A stretch of 64,000 nucleotides of DNA from Symsagittifera roscoffensis (GCF_963678635.1 NC_087067.1:52258233-52322232), one strand, 5' to 3'; numbered from the stretch's first letter, positions 49,401-61,260 are shown. Notes: generated by a model from the sequence alone, not told the origin. A program made the numbers and translations.

Positions 49401-52400
49401 AGTCGGCGGTGGTGGAAAAACGGCAATAGAACAGGGCCTTTTTTTCACCTTTCTGTCATCTTCATCCTCCGACTGGTCACTCTTCGATGCCTGCTCTGGC
49501 CTGCCTCTCTTTCTGCTCCCACTGATTCTGCACTTGAAGTCAGGTGACCCAGTGTCATTGTCCTCCGACAACTCCGACTCCCTCCCATCTTTCTGTTTGT
49601 CATCTTCTTCAGTCGAGGACAGATTGAACTTCTTCTTCCCACGTTTGTCGCCAATTTTGTTCTTCGGAGCCATAAATGAAGTAACCACGTGGTCGCTGAT
49701 TTTGGTCTGTTGCTTTCGCCTTGATTTGGAACCAGCCTCATCTGCATCTTTACTGTCTTCAGACCTGGCATCGTCTTTTATCAAGTGTTTGACCTTGAAA
49801 ACAAATTCAAAATTAACAAAATTTTTGTTGGAAAATCTTTAAAAAGATTCCTAAAGGTCCTGGGCGGATTTGAACCACCGATCTCCTGTTTACTAGACAG
49901 GCGCTTTAACCGCTAAGCCACAGGACCATGATGCAACAAGTGTTGCATATGCAAAATTTCAAATCGCTCAGACAATACCATCTTAAATTGAGTATTACTT
50001 TGGATATGATATATGGTTTAGAGAATTAAATATTCCGCGCATATTTAATTTGAACAAACAACCAAAAGAAGCACCGCATGGTCGTTCGATATATTTCAAA
50101 TGTCAATATGATACGAGCATATTAGAATTCTAATAGCAATTGGAGGGAAATCTGTCCAGTAACCGAATCCAACCAATCCAAACAACTATCAAACTTCGGT
50201 TCAAATCGGACAGACATGTCAAACGTTTTTGGTCCTGATACTTACTTAAGCATGTAAAAATTATCGGTACACTATCAAATTGATGCATATGTGAGGTTGG
50301 GGCAGGAAAAACAGTCCTCCATTCCCCTAGTACGAGTACGTATCAGATCCTTTTGAGATGCAAAATCCGAACCAGCAGTTCATGAACACTAGAAATGGTG
50401 ATAAGTTATCGTTGGATTGAACGCCTTAATGAAAAATTAGTATTTTTCTTCCTCGGTTCGAACTTTCACCTACTTAAACACTCATTACGAAAAAAAAGTT
50501 GGATGAAAAAATTTTACAGAAACTACACCCCCTTACCCACCACTTCTTTTATACTCTTAAAACATAATCTTCCTACGAAATTTTGCACTTGCATAACAAA
50601 GCCACCAAATGTCAAAGATTTGGAATTCAGATACTAAAAATGTTACATCGAGGCGAAGCAGAGCGTCGCACCACTTGCGATAGAATACAAGAAAACCGCT
50701 AAGTCGAAAATAAATTCTAAAAAATTCAAAATGTCGAAAAAACTATCAATCAAATGAGCAAAGCTAGTTTTGCAAAAAATATATACCAAAAAAGAGAATT
50801 TGAAATTAGGAAGAAAACTTACAAAGCGGCAACAAGTAGAAACAACCTGAGCAAAAACCCTTAAAGCCGAAAAACATTAAAAAAAACATTTTCAAGTCCC
50901 CAGCTTCCTCAAAACAAACACACGCACACAAAAAATTCTCTCGCTCATCAAGAGACGCAATATGAGGCCACTAAAACGATTTCATTTAGACCGAATCCTT
51001 TATCCCGATCACGCTGATATAAAAAAAAACGAACGAAAAAATTAAAAAGCGAGTTGACAACAAAGGAATCAAAATAAAAAGCATTTTTTGAATAGAACAG
51101 GTGTTTAAAAATGCAGACATGCTAAAAATTTGTCTCTTAATTGACGAAAGTACAGATTTGGAGATGTCAATTCAAGTCATTCTGTGAAAAAGTTATTCAC
51201 GGGGGAAAAAGTCTATTACCCGGTTGCAACACTTGCAATCGCAAGTGTAAAAACCAATGGCACACCATAAATGTGGTATTTTTATGTGTATAGGCGAGAC
51301 GGTAAGTAGCCCATTTTTGTTCCGACTTCCGAAGAAGACGGAATAATTATGCTTGGTGTGGTTTTTTTATTCAGTCAATTTTCGGCGATCGAAAAAGTTC
51401 ATAACAAAAACTTTGTGCCCCATTGAAGATATTGACTCCCTGAAATCAAATTTAAAACGATATTTAATCTCCCATCCTTTTTGCAAAATTTTGGGAGTTC
51501 GAAAATTACCAACTTGGCCATGCTCTGGACTAATTCAGGCACACTTTGAAGACTTTATCCATAATCCTGAAAGCGTAACGCGAATTATTTACGCGGGGCA
51601 AACTAACCCGCACAAAACTGTTCCAAATTGAATTGAGGCTAGCTAATCGGTCATATTAATTTCGTACGACTTAAATTTTCACAATTGATCTTTGTTATTG
51701 TCCAAAATTTATAGTTTTTCAATATTTTTTTTTCCAAAAATCTAATCGATATGGATTAAGGGGCAGTCGGAAAATTCAGGGCTTTGCCCTGATATACGAG
51801 CGGTGCTGTTGTTTCGACCATTGAAGGTAGTTAGTAATTGCAATAGCTTATTTCAGCTTAATTTAGGCCGTGAAAACTTAGTTTTACTCAAGTAAAGGTA
51901 GTTTTTAGCGCAATTTTGGGAATCAAAAACTTGAAAACTCAAAACTTTTCAAGTTTTTTTTTCCAATTGACCTCTTTCACTATTTTTCGACCAGACTTTT
52001 TTATCAGATGCAGAAGAAAAACGACACCAACTTCAGAAAACATTTTTGTATTTTTTAAGACTGGTCGGAACATTCTGTGGTGCTACTTGCTCAGTAACCG
52101 GTTATCCTTGTCATTCTTACTTTTTGTTTCTTCTTGTTCTTTTCTGCCAATGATGACGCAGCGGATGAGTCCAGAATGGTCTTCGGCTTCTCAGTCAGAC
52201 TAGCCGGAATGTACAGCTTCGAATTCATTCTCTTCCCGTCCTCAATCACTCTGTACAGTTTGGTCGGAATCGACAAATTCAGCTCCGAAATGGAAATCGA
52301 GTCGAACAATTTCACTCTTGCATTCAGCAAAGTCAAAGCCAAGTCACATACCGCGTATAACTTCTCATTACTTTCTTTATCACCCGATTCAGTTGTTGCA

Positions 52401-55400
52401 TCTTGACAATTTTTTAAACTGTCTAGCATAAATTTATGATACGTGTAGGAAAAATGGTCTAAATCATACATCAAAATCTGCAGGACAAACCACACGCAAT
52501 CTTTCAAAGCTTTGAGAACTTCCAGATTTTTTAAGGAATCGAATTCGTGGAAATGTGCAAGTAAATGTACAACATACAACATCACGTCATCGAGATTAGA
52601 AAACAAAGACTGTCTTTTAATCTTTTGAATATCAACACTAGCATTAACTTCAAAATTCTTCTGGAATATTTTTGTATTTTTCAAAATTTGTTTCCTCTTC
52701 GCTAGATTTCGTTTCAAGTATGAGTGCAACTTCTCTTTCAGATCACTATTTGGCTCTCGACCACAAAAAGCGAAAATAGCGAGAAACTTCAAAGGTAACT
52801 TTTGTGCCATAAAATGCTTGTCGAGTTTCGCCGCAAAAGATGCTCTCACTTCCTCTAGAGGATCCAGAATCACAGAAGCTACCACGTTAAATTGGTCTGC
52901 CGAGATAATATTGGCATATGCATTTAATGTGCTCAGTTTAAGCATCATTTTGGCAGCAGTTAGTCTAATGGCTATATATTCCTTTTCGACCTCAGGAGGT
53001 CCCGAATTATTCTCGGTCGGTTCTGAAAACGAACCTCCGTTTATAATACCAGTTGCGAACATTTTCAAACTGGACTCAGCAAGTCGCAGATTGGAGCCTT
53101 TAAGGCCAAGCAGCCATCTTGTGATTAACTTCAACCCGTACACTTTGGCACAAATTAACTTATCTTGATCATCTTCTTTCAAATCCGAAATATCCGACGC
53201 CAGTAACTTTTTAGTCACAAAAGCCGAGATGAATTTTTGTAATTCATTGTGCAACTCAAAAGCCCCCGCGAAAGCTAATTGTGTAGTAGCTCCCAAAATA
53301 CCCAACAAATTGCAGCAAGTCAACGAAATATTGCCAGTCAGCTTTTTGAACAGTTTTGAAAACATTGAGGTTCTTTCGACAGATTCAGTTACTAGACCAC
53401 AGCACAGAATTACAGAATACTTGCAGAGTTTGGCATCATTCGAGTGCTCCAGAATTGAATTCGAAGATTCGAGCAAACTATTTTTCGCCCTGTTGAATTC
53501 TTCTGACATGATTTCTTCTTCATTGTTGTTTTCTTTAGTTTTTTCTTGTACGTATTTGCAGACAATTGCTAAAGACTTCAAAACATGTTTTAAAACGTCG
53601 CAAGTCACTTTAGCTCTTCCAATAATCGCAAATCTGAGAAACCTCTCCAAATGCTCAACACATGAAACGGAGGTGAACAAATCGGGGTAAGCATAAAACA
53701 AACATTCAACCATCAATAGAGCTCGCAACTTCTTGTCATCACTTGAACTGATAGCAAACAACGAATCATTATCATCGAAGGAGTTTCTCAAATCTCTTTC
53801 GTCTAATTTAGGATCCAAAATTTCGTCTTTGTAGTAGTAGTTCCGATTAAAGTCACTTTTATCCGGACGCATGAGAAAAGCACAGATATTCGCGATCAAA
53901 TCTTCACCTATTTTTCCACTGAATCCAATTTTAGTCAATAGTTTATCGTACTTCAACAACTTCTGCAGCACCTGAAAGCTCTGATCATCGACTTCGAGGA
54001 AAATTTCGAGAAACCTCACACTTGAAATGTCCGAGTTTGAATAATAATCTGCGAACACTTTTGAGAATAAGAGCTCATCTACGTAGCTCTTCTCGACCGC
54101 ATCGGTTGACAAGTAATTAGCCAATAGTTTCGGCACTACCCAGGACAACTTGACACGAGGTGAGTTTTGGGACCAGACTTCGGAGCCAGTTATTTCTGCG
54201 GAAGATGACGATGATAATGAGCACAGTTGGTGATACCAGTTGGCGCCAGCATTCATCGCAGCCTTCCTCACAGCCCACTGAACAAAAACAAAACAGCTGC
54301 TCATTCAGATTAGAAATATTTGGACTTTTCTACGTACAACGAACCAATTCCTTCGCATCATGTTTAAGATTTTTATGAAACGTTTTTTGGAAGTCATTTA
54401 CGATAGTTGTAATTAATTCTTTTAAGCATCTGCTCAGTTGCACTACACTAGCAAAAAACTCAAATATTTCTGTTTTACGTACAAAAAATGATTCGTAGTC
54501 ATTTGATCATAAGCAAATCAACTTACATTAGTGTCACGTGTTCTGTCTCTCACAAGAGCCAACAACTCAGAATTGACCAATGAGAAACTGACGAAGCCAA
54601 TCTGCTCAATCACTTTCATCGTCTCCTTCCTCAGATCGGAGCTGGTGTCACGTGCCAACTTGCTCAACGCCGAGGTCACATCTGGACCTATGTCTTCATT
54701 GTGATGTTCCAGTATAGCCGGAACGCACTTTAGAAACTTCATCCGTACTTCAGCACTGGCATCCCGACACCTGGACAAAAATCCAGACCAGAGGTTCTGG
54801 TTGTCCAGATATAGTTGGCTGTTTTCATGGCCAAACATCTTGCCGAGACACTGCACAGCCAGCAGCCTGTCATCGACTTCGAGACTCTAAATAAGCATTA
54901 AAAATGACAACCGCATCCACGTAAGCTTTTTGCTCCGACCATTTGAAAAATGGACAAGAACTTTGTATTCGGGTGTTATAGTTTTGGTTTGATTTTTGTT
55001 TTCCACGCAAAATCAGGTACCACAAACAATGATCGGACTGGGTTAAATGATATATCATATTTAAGCCCTTCCAATCGTGATTTGAATGACATTAAAAAAC
55101 AGTGTTGAGAAAAACCGGTTTTTCATCTTTGGTCTAATTTCGAGCAAATAAGGTGACCGTGTAGGCTTACAATAGCATATTTAAGCATAATTTAAGCCGT
55201 CAAAGCTACGTTTTACTCATATAAAAGTAGTTTTTGGATTTTTCAGCGCAATTTTAGGAATCAAAATTGAAAATTTCTGCAAAAAAAACTGTTTTACGAT
55301 TGACCTATTTTACTGGGACTCTGAAATATGCCTAAGTTCTATTTTTTCCTTCGGATCTGATCTTTTTATTATAACAAGCAAAAAACGACACCAACTTGAA

Positions 55401-58400
55401 AAAACTTTTTTTTTGTTTTTTTTTAAGACTGGTCGCAACATTCTGTGCTACTTACACAGTAACCGCCTATCCTTGTTTCGTTTTTTTTTTGTTTTCGACG
55501 CAAAATAAAATTTTCCACGTGATATATCATATTAAAGCCCTTGCAGTTGTGATTTGAACGACACTGAGAAATTCAAAACATTTTTTCCCAGTTTCGAGAA
55601 GAACCGGTTTGAAATGATTGGCTTTTTGTCTTAATTCGAGCGAATAAAGCGAGCGAGCACGCTCAAAATAGCTAACTTAAGTGGCTTAAAAGCTTACAAT
55701 AGCTTAATTCAAACCGTAAAAACTAACTTTACTTGAGTTTCGTTAGTTGTTTTGGGTATTTTAGCGCCGTTTTGGAATCAAAAACTTCAAATAACTGCAA
55801 AAGTGAAATAATTTTTGAAATATATTTTTTCAAATGTATCTTTTTATTAGCGAGTTAGGTTAGAAAAAAAGGTTTGTAACAATACACTCAGCTGACGCTA
55901 GTGTAAGCAATAACCAAAGCTGACTCTAGTCTAAAAACCAAAATCGTGGGTATCACGAAAAACCGACAGGTGTGGTCTCAAAATTGCTAACCATTTTTCT
56001 GCAAAAATTATTTTTCAATTTGCTGATTTTACTATGACTTTTGAATATGCCTCATCTCGAGGTTTTTCGTTCAGCTCCTTTTATCACACCACGCCGACAA
56101 AAAACGACACTAATTTGAAAAAAAATTAAAACTGCTCTGTTTAACATCAACTTTCGGAAAATTATATTTTCTATCTTTATTGTATGTCGTTTTCAAGACT
56201 CATTTTAAATATAAAATTGCCTTGTATCACTGGAGATGACTTATTCTAAATAAAAATTCTAGCAAAAAAAAAGTAGCGCTATAAGAGCGATAAGAAAAAG
56301 TAGGGCTCTTTTGCAGTTTCCCACCCCCTGGTAGATGTTGCTCAAAATTTAATGGTGCTCCCCCTTGTGCTCAAAAATTAATCACACGGCATTTTGCATG
56401 TAAAAAATGTTGTCATAATTTGTTCACCTGTTCACACTGACACATTTTGATGCAGTTTATAACATGGAGAATAATTTTATATAGACTTTACTCATTGAAT
56501 TTCAGAAAAAAAAGAGATAGGTTAGAAAAAAAAGCTTCGTAACAAATCAGTAAGCTGACGCTAGTGTAAAAACCAAAATCGTGGATATCACGGAAAACCG
56601 ATAGGCGTGTTATTTTAAATTTATTATTAGCCCCCGGTCCTGCTCAGTGCAGGACCCACCGTGTGGGATGGTGGTGCCATCCATTTCTCCGCAGCCGATC
56701 CCACCTTGAGTGGAATTCTCCAACCGTGACCGAAGTGGAATTCGAACGCATGACCCTTGTTTTGAGAGACGTGTGCCTAACCCACTCGGCCACGGCTGCT
56801 CAATTTTGCCTCCCGACAGGTGTGATGCCACTTTAGCCACCCTATAAGCTACCGATTCAGCAACGGCCAGTCATATAAGAGTTTGAATCTCCTACCTTCA
56901 ACTTCATCTCAATGAGAGGCAGCACTGAAGAGAGAGTGGCAGGCGCAGTGGCATACACCTCGTACATCAGATCATATATCCTCTGCACTGTCAACGAGTT
57001 CCTCTTCCTAGTCCCGTCTGACTCTCCTCCATTCTTAGATGAACTTCTGGGTGTCTTTGATGGTGTGATGAAGCTGTCATCTGCGTCGCCTTCATTCAGA
57101 GGTGACAAGACATCGTTGAAGAACTAAAATTTCAAAACCTAGCAAAATTTATCAGCTCATTGTGAACTTTTTACACGACGCGAAAGCGTCTTTCCACTTC
57201 AGACAAGATTTAATTTGGAAGATCTACGAGCACAAAGATCTTATTAAAGATCAATTGAAACTCTTCTATGAGGAACTATGGATATTACTGTACATTGAGA
57301 TTCGAGACATATTTTAAAATTTACTCTAACATAGCCAACAGACAGTTAGAAAAGTGTCGATGAAATACAGAAAAAATTTTCAAATTTCAAAAAATATATA
57401 TCAAGTTGAAGCTCTTCGAATTTCAAGAAACTTTCATAATTGACATTTTTTTGGCTAAAGTTGACCCAAGTTGAGAAAACTGGATCAAAAGGAGTTTAGT
57501 TTACCTTGCATTCAGCAAATGAACAGCAATTTAATTGAAAATTCTAACAACTGAATGCATGAAATAAAAGACACTAATCCAAAAAAGAACCAATTGTCAG
57601 ACTTTTCTTGAAAAAAAAACTTAAGAAAAACTGCAAGACCTCAATAAGAGACAACCCAGTTCATCGACACTTGCAAAACGAGCATACCGTAAAACTTTCG
57701 ATATCAAATGATGAATCAACTTTTGAGGCAGTAGTCTCCGCTTACATTGAGAACATGACTTTCTATTGCATTTGATGTGAGGCGTAATAAATCTGCGGCT
57801 AGTGAGTATGCGCAAGGCTTCTGATGTTTGAAAGGAGGCAAGATGTGCTGATATATGAGCTCCAGAATTTCATTGTCCATACAGTTAGTCTGATTCACAA
57901 GACTGCTCATTACCTCTAACATCAGACTACGTGCCTTTCCCATGTGGCTCTCGCTAAAAGTAGATTCTTTAACAAAGTAGATTCTTTCATGAAAAATTCT
58001 TTAACAAAAAGAAAAACTATATAACTTACCTAACCACCTGAAAAAAAAGATTGAAGAGTTTTCCTGTAAGCGTAATAGCAGTTTCAGAAGATCTCAGCTT
58101 CGCAATAAGAAGAAACGATTTGCAGACAGCCAGACACTGAAACATTTATCAACTGCATCAAAACCCATCGACCATTGCAAATTTTTCACCAAGCGCAAAA
58201 TTTTGCGGAAAAAGAACTATAAAAGATTCTCGAAAGCTAAATGAAAATTAATTTTCTTACAATTATGCTTCAAAACGCCTGCTCCTCTTAATTGTACAAG
58301 AATCACTGCAAGTTTTTTCCACAGCCCAAATTAAACACAGTGGCGATGCGGAGCATCCCATCACTTGCGATACAACACAATCATAAAAAACGGGGGCGTT

Positions 58401-60662
58401 CAACAGTGCGGAAGTACAACAGTGCCGAAAAAGGCGGGAAAAGTTCAGAATAATTTACACGCATTTTTTAAAGAGCGGGAAATTACTGACGCTAATTATC
58501 AAAGAAAATCACTCCAATTTTCGCGCTAATATGTCTGCAACTGCAAATTGAACAATAATTGTGGCGCCAAAATGTGTAAGCTGCAAATTTTCTCGGTCAA
58601 TCTTATAGTTTTACTTAAAATTGTAAATGATCGCTGTTTAATTTTTGATTACCGCACTTTAATATGCTGAAATTTGTTCAAAATTTTGGCACTGTAGGTC
58701 AAAGTTTTCAGTTTCGGCACTGTTGAACAAAGTTTTCATTTTCGGCACTGTTGTACTTCGGCACTGTTGTACTGCTCCAAAAAAAACAAGTCGAAAAAAA
58801 ATTGAAAAAGTTAAAAAACTAAGTGAACCAAAATTTTCGTATGTCTCAATGAAGGACAACTAGCGCCCAGCAAAAGCTGGAGATATGTCTGACCTTTTTA
58901 AGTTTGCTCTACTGATGCGGGACCAAATTCATAATTTCAAAATTTGAACTTTGCCCAAAACATTAGTTGTGTGAAAATTTTTGGAATGTTTCCAAAGACA
59001 TAACTTTTTCGTGCAAAAAATAAGTAAGAGCCGCTTCAGCAGGAAAAATTTGAAAAACCACTTCTTTCGAATGAAATTTTCATCTCAGATTTGCTTGTTT
59101 TAAGAAAATTCAAAAAGTTTCCAAATAACGGTCAAAGTTCTATAACTTTCATTTGTTTGAAGGCCATAACTTTTCTCTATAAAAATTGGGCGTAGAAAAC
59201 TGAGCCATAAGTGTACGATTTCAACAACCTATAGTGTCGATTAAACCTATAATATCAGATTTGGGAGGATGGTTATCGAGAAAAGTTCGAAAAACGGTCA
59301 ACAAATCAGAAAAACGACATTTCCGAGAATCATAGCTTTTTGTAAAAAAAAAAATGGGCGTAGCTGCTTCTGCAGAAAAAAAATTGCCCTACCCATAATT
59401 TCGATTGAACCCAAAAACCCAGGTTTAGCAGACAAATCTCTAGAAAAAAAATCAATTTGAAGGCCATCAAATTTGGGCGCAGTCACAAAAGCAAAGGAGC
59501 TTCCCACAACCCGTTCTTTAAATTGAAACCAAAATCTCAGATATGGGAGGGTATTTTTTCGGTATAATTCATAAAATTTTTAAAAAAACCCTCAAGAAAT
59601 TGACTTTTCCGAGGAAGACAACTTTTTATGTAAAATAATTGTGATTAGCCGCTAATGCAAGGAAGCTTCCCACTGCCCGCTATCTCATGTGAACCCAAGA
59701 CCTCAGGTTTAGAAGGTTAGTTTTCAAGAAATGATATAAAAGATTCAAAAAACGGTTAAAAAATGAAAAAATTGCCTATTCCGAGGGCCATAATATCATG
59801 TGTACAAATTTCAGATTTGGTAGGTTAGTTTTGAGTTTCTTGAAGGTGGTAGACAGACCAATAAGGCAAAAAGAAACCAGATGAGTACGCAGTCACAGGC
59901 GAATGTAGGCGGTCTTTCTATGGATACCCCATTTGATAATCGGTTGAAGGGTTTTCGACAAAAAAAAAAACTATTTTTTTTGCAAAGAATGCTAAAATTT
60001 TCCAAAGCGTCTCGAAAAAAAACTTAAAAAACCAATCCCATACACTTGCATGTAACCTGTTTTTATCAAACAGGAATTCTGTGTAAACATGCCAAGCAAC
60101 ACATTTGAAAACGCTTGCTAATCGCAAGCATAAAGAAACTTAAAAGTGACACATACCTCCAGAACGTAAAAGTATCGATGATATGAGCTGCCCTCAATAT
60201 CTTCTAGTCCCCGCAGAACGCGAATGAAAAATGAGATCAACTCCTAAAAAAAATGGTGGATTTTACTCGCTGCCTTGAATAATTGTTTATAAGTCAACGA
60301 CTCGCTCACTTTTAAGTCCGCATCTTTGTTAAATGGATTTTCCGGAGCACATATTCTCAACAAATCCACCAAACAGCAAGCACAAAACAATCGTACTTCC
60401 TTCGAGGAATGCCGAACCAATTTAACGTGAATCAAATGTTTTGCCAAAGCGGTGTACTGGTTCTCTCTTGAGCTTTCGATGGCCTGTAAACTCTCAGCAA
60501 GCGTCTAAAGATTTAAAAAAAATACTATAAAAGTTTGAAAGGAAGACTGATTGAAATCATTATTATTATACCAACTTTCAAATTTTTTGAGAGTTCTACT
60601 GAATTTTTTTCGTCAACAACAATAGCTTTACAATTTGGAGGGTAGTCAACATTTTTCTCCAT
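46010..60662 (-). CDS. pds5: PDS5 sister-chromatid cohesion protein, ten exons
   Basis: PDS5 is a nuclear HEAT-repeat protein that binds cohesin and controls its loading, acetylation and release. Ten minus-strand exons join in frame: 60576-60662 (ATG at 60662), 60310-60504, 60157-60243, 58030-58136, 57746-57953, 56896-57123, 54527-54886, 52121-54277, 49449-49793, 46010-46786. The sum is 4551 bases, 1516 residues; human PDS5A/B have 1337 and 1447. Family blocks in order: VDYPPNCKAIVVD at the N terminus; SSKEVRLFCACCLVDLLRICAPENPF; VLRGLEDI; LEVMSSLVNQTN; LSSVLPLIEMKLK; VQCLGKMFGHENSQL; VRDRTRDTN joining WAVRKAAMN; LPLKFLAIFAFCGREP; LKDCVWFVLQILM; NEKLYAVCDLALTLLNA. The last two exons code for a charged, Ser/Lys/Glu-rich disordered tail with GRKR-type basic patches (SGSRKRGRPEQ resembles the AT-hook-like GRP motifs of vertebrate PDS5 tails). 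All introns are GT-AG. The final exon has a truncated tandem copy downstream. Confidence 0.94.
47270..47600. repeat. ACATAGCCAACAAACAGTT repeat copy in the last PDS5 intron
   Basis: About 300 bp sharing ordered phrases with 42822-43140, 42080-42240 and 57330-57610: the GAGTCAATGAACG phrase, TTGACA-TTTTT, AACTGG, and the AGTCGAGTT-CCTTCC phrase. Confidence 0.6.
47728..48750. repeat. CAGAGGCGAAGC-family element with degenerate 170-bp tandem interior and hairpin end
   Basis: Begins CAGAGGCGAGGCTGCGCTTCG and ends at the perfect hairpin ACCCTTGCTTATCGCAAGGGT (arms ACCCTTGC/GCAAGGGT). The interior has about four diverged units of 160-180 bp, each with a GAGGCAACTG-like phrase followed by GACGATGTAATATAAGGC-like sequence. 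A further tail of the same kind ends at a GCTTGCTAATCACAAGC hairpin near 49066. Confidence 0.55.
49855..49927 (-). tRNA. tRNA-Thr (anticodon AGU)
   Basis: 73 bases with a complete cloverleaf: acceptor arms GGTCCTG and CAGGACC pair fully with discriminator T; D arm GCTT/AAGC; anticodon stem CCTGT/ACAGG with loop CTAGTAA (anticodon AGT); variable loop AGATC; T arm GGTGG/CCGCC with loop TTCAAAT. Internal promoter boxes are GTGGCTTAGCGG and GGTTCAAATCC. A TTTTT terminator follows about a dozen bases downstream. It lies in a PDS5 intron on the same strand, 62 bp upstream of exon 9. Confidence 0.95.
50649..51255. repeat. CAGAGGCGAAGC-family repeat, about 600 bp, in PDS5 intron 8
   Basis: Begins CGAGGCGAAGCAGAGCG with CACTTGCGATA close by, as at 47728, and ends at the hairpin ACACTTGCAATCGCAAGTGT preceded by the tail phrase GTTATTCACGGGGGAAAAAG. 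Confidence 0.6.
51812..52072. repeat. TGTTCCGACCA inverted-end repeat, 261-bp copy
   Basis: Left end TGTTTCGACCATTG, right end CTGGTCGGAACA. Interior phrases (GCTTATTTCAGCTTAATTTAG, AACGACACCAACTT) match 54931-55440. A short AGGGCTTTGCCCT hairpin stands just left of it. It lies directly beside the donor of the large PDS5 exon. Confidence 0.65.
54931..55440. repeat. TGTTCCGACCA inverted-end repeat, 510-bp copy
   Basis: Left end TGCTCCGACCATTT, right end ACTGGTCGCAACA. A second, partial copy follows at about 55490-55800 with the same internal order (GATATATCATATTAA, GTGATTTGAACGACA, CGAGAAGAACCGGTTTG). Lies in a PDS5 intron. Confidence 0.65.
56612..56800 (-). mobile_element. tRNA-derived SINE
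   Basis: The minus strand starts AGCAGCCGTGGCCGAGTGGG (A box of a Leu/Ser-type tRNA), with a B box GCGTTCGAATTCC about 50 bases on, then a body with the strong hairpin GGTCCTGC/GCAGGACC, and an A/T-rich tail GGGGGCTAATAATAAATTT. About 190 bp, placed inside a PDS5 intron on the same strand. Target duplications are not clear. Confidence 0.8.
57330..57610. repeat. ACATAGCCAACAAACAGTT repeat copy in PDS5 intron 5
   Basis: Shares the ordered phrases of the copies at 42.1, 42.8 and 47.3 kb (ACATAGCCAACAGACAGTT, TTGACATTTTTTTGG, GAGAAAACTGGATC). Confidence 0.6.
58338..58860. other. PDS5 intron 3, repeat fragments
   Basis: Starts with a CAGTGGCGATGCGG end like the CAGAGGCGAAGC family. It then has repeated short phrases around CGGCACTGTTGTACT (at about 58743-58770, and inverted near 58405-58430 as CAACAGTGCGGAAGTACAACAGTGCCG). 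This is a pair of near-complementary segments about 300 bp apart that could fold. Confidence 0.45.
58970..59830. repeat. Diverged tandem repeat (GGGCGTAGC units) in PDS5 intron 3
   Basis: About six units of 110-150 bp share phrases such as GGGCGTAGCTGCTTCTGCAG, TCGATTGAACCC, CAGATTTGGGAGG, GAGAAAAGTTCGAAAAACGG. The same family occurs in the WDR76 intron at 29.1-29.6 kb. Confidence 0.65.
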
Positions 60663-61074
60663 ATCTGAAAAATCTAAGTGTAGTGGCCTCGGAAACAAAA
60701 AAATGAGTGGTTCGAAGGCATCTTACATTAATAATTTCGACTTTCAACTCGTGCAATACTAGTCTGATGCAATGACCGTCGAAAACATTTCATTGTCAAT
60801 CAATACTGCTAAAGAGAAACTATAACGGCACCCTCTCCGGAGAGGGTGAGTTAGACTTGCGTTATTTGTGTTGCTTTGTTTCACGTCCTGTTGGGTAATC
60901 AGAAAGTCAAAAGTGTCATAGTAACCAAGATAGTAACCGAGGTTAGTCAGGAGTCCCTTAATCACATATTCCAGTCAAAACTTTTAAAGTTTTCTAGATA
61001 TGGAAGTCATACTGATACAAAGGAGATGATTTGTGTTGATGTGTTAAAATTCAACTCGATACGGGTTACGTTAG
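60663..61074. other. Upstream region of PDS5
   Basis: No further gene. A short CTCTCCGGAGAG palindrome stands at 60833-60844. No TATA-type promoter can be assigned with confidence. Confidence 0.45.
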
Positions 61075-61260
61075 ATGCTTCCTTTTAACACAAAAGTATA
61101 CGGCATAGTGAATTCTGAAGAGGATCAAAAACGACTGCAAGATGATACAGAATCAATGGTTGCCTGGAGCAAAAAGCCGCAACTCCCGTCTCACCCAGAC
61201 AAAGCCAAAGTAATGCACATGGGCAAACCCAAAATCAAGCGGGAGGAAAACAGTGTGCCA
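61075..61260 (+). pseudogene. Fragment of a LINE reverse transcriptase
   Basis: Reads NTKVYGIVNSEEDQKRLQDD, then MVAWSKK, then a Gln-Leu-Pro...HPDKAKVMHMGK block. This matches the stretch just after the catalytic YADD-type motif of jockey/CR1-like non-LTR reverse transcriptases (DDTK-ly, LQ-DL, W...W-l-FN-DKC-V-H-G). The catalytic motif itself is not preserved upstream, so this is a short dead scrap. Confidence 0.75.

Noticed and set aside
28684-60662. A functional cluster of genome-maintenance genes (TDP2, WDR76, PDS5)
   Set aside because: Large intergenic spans full of repeats and an unrelated membrane-protein gene separate them; shared strand alone is not evidence of joint control.
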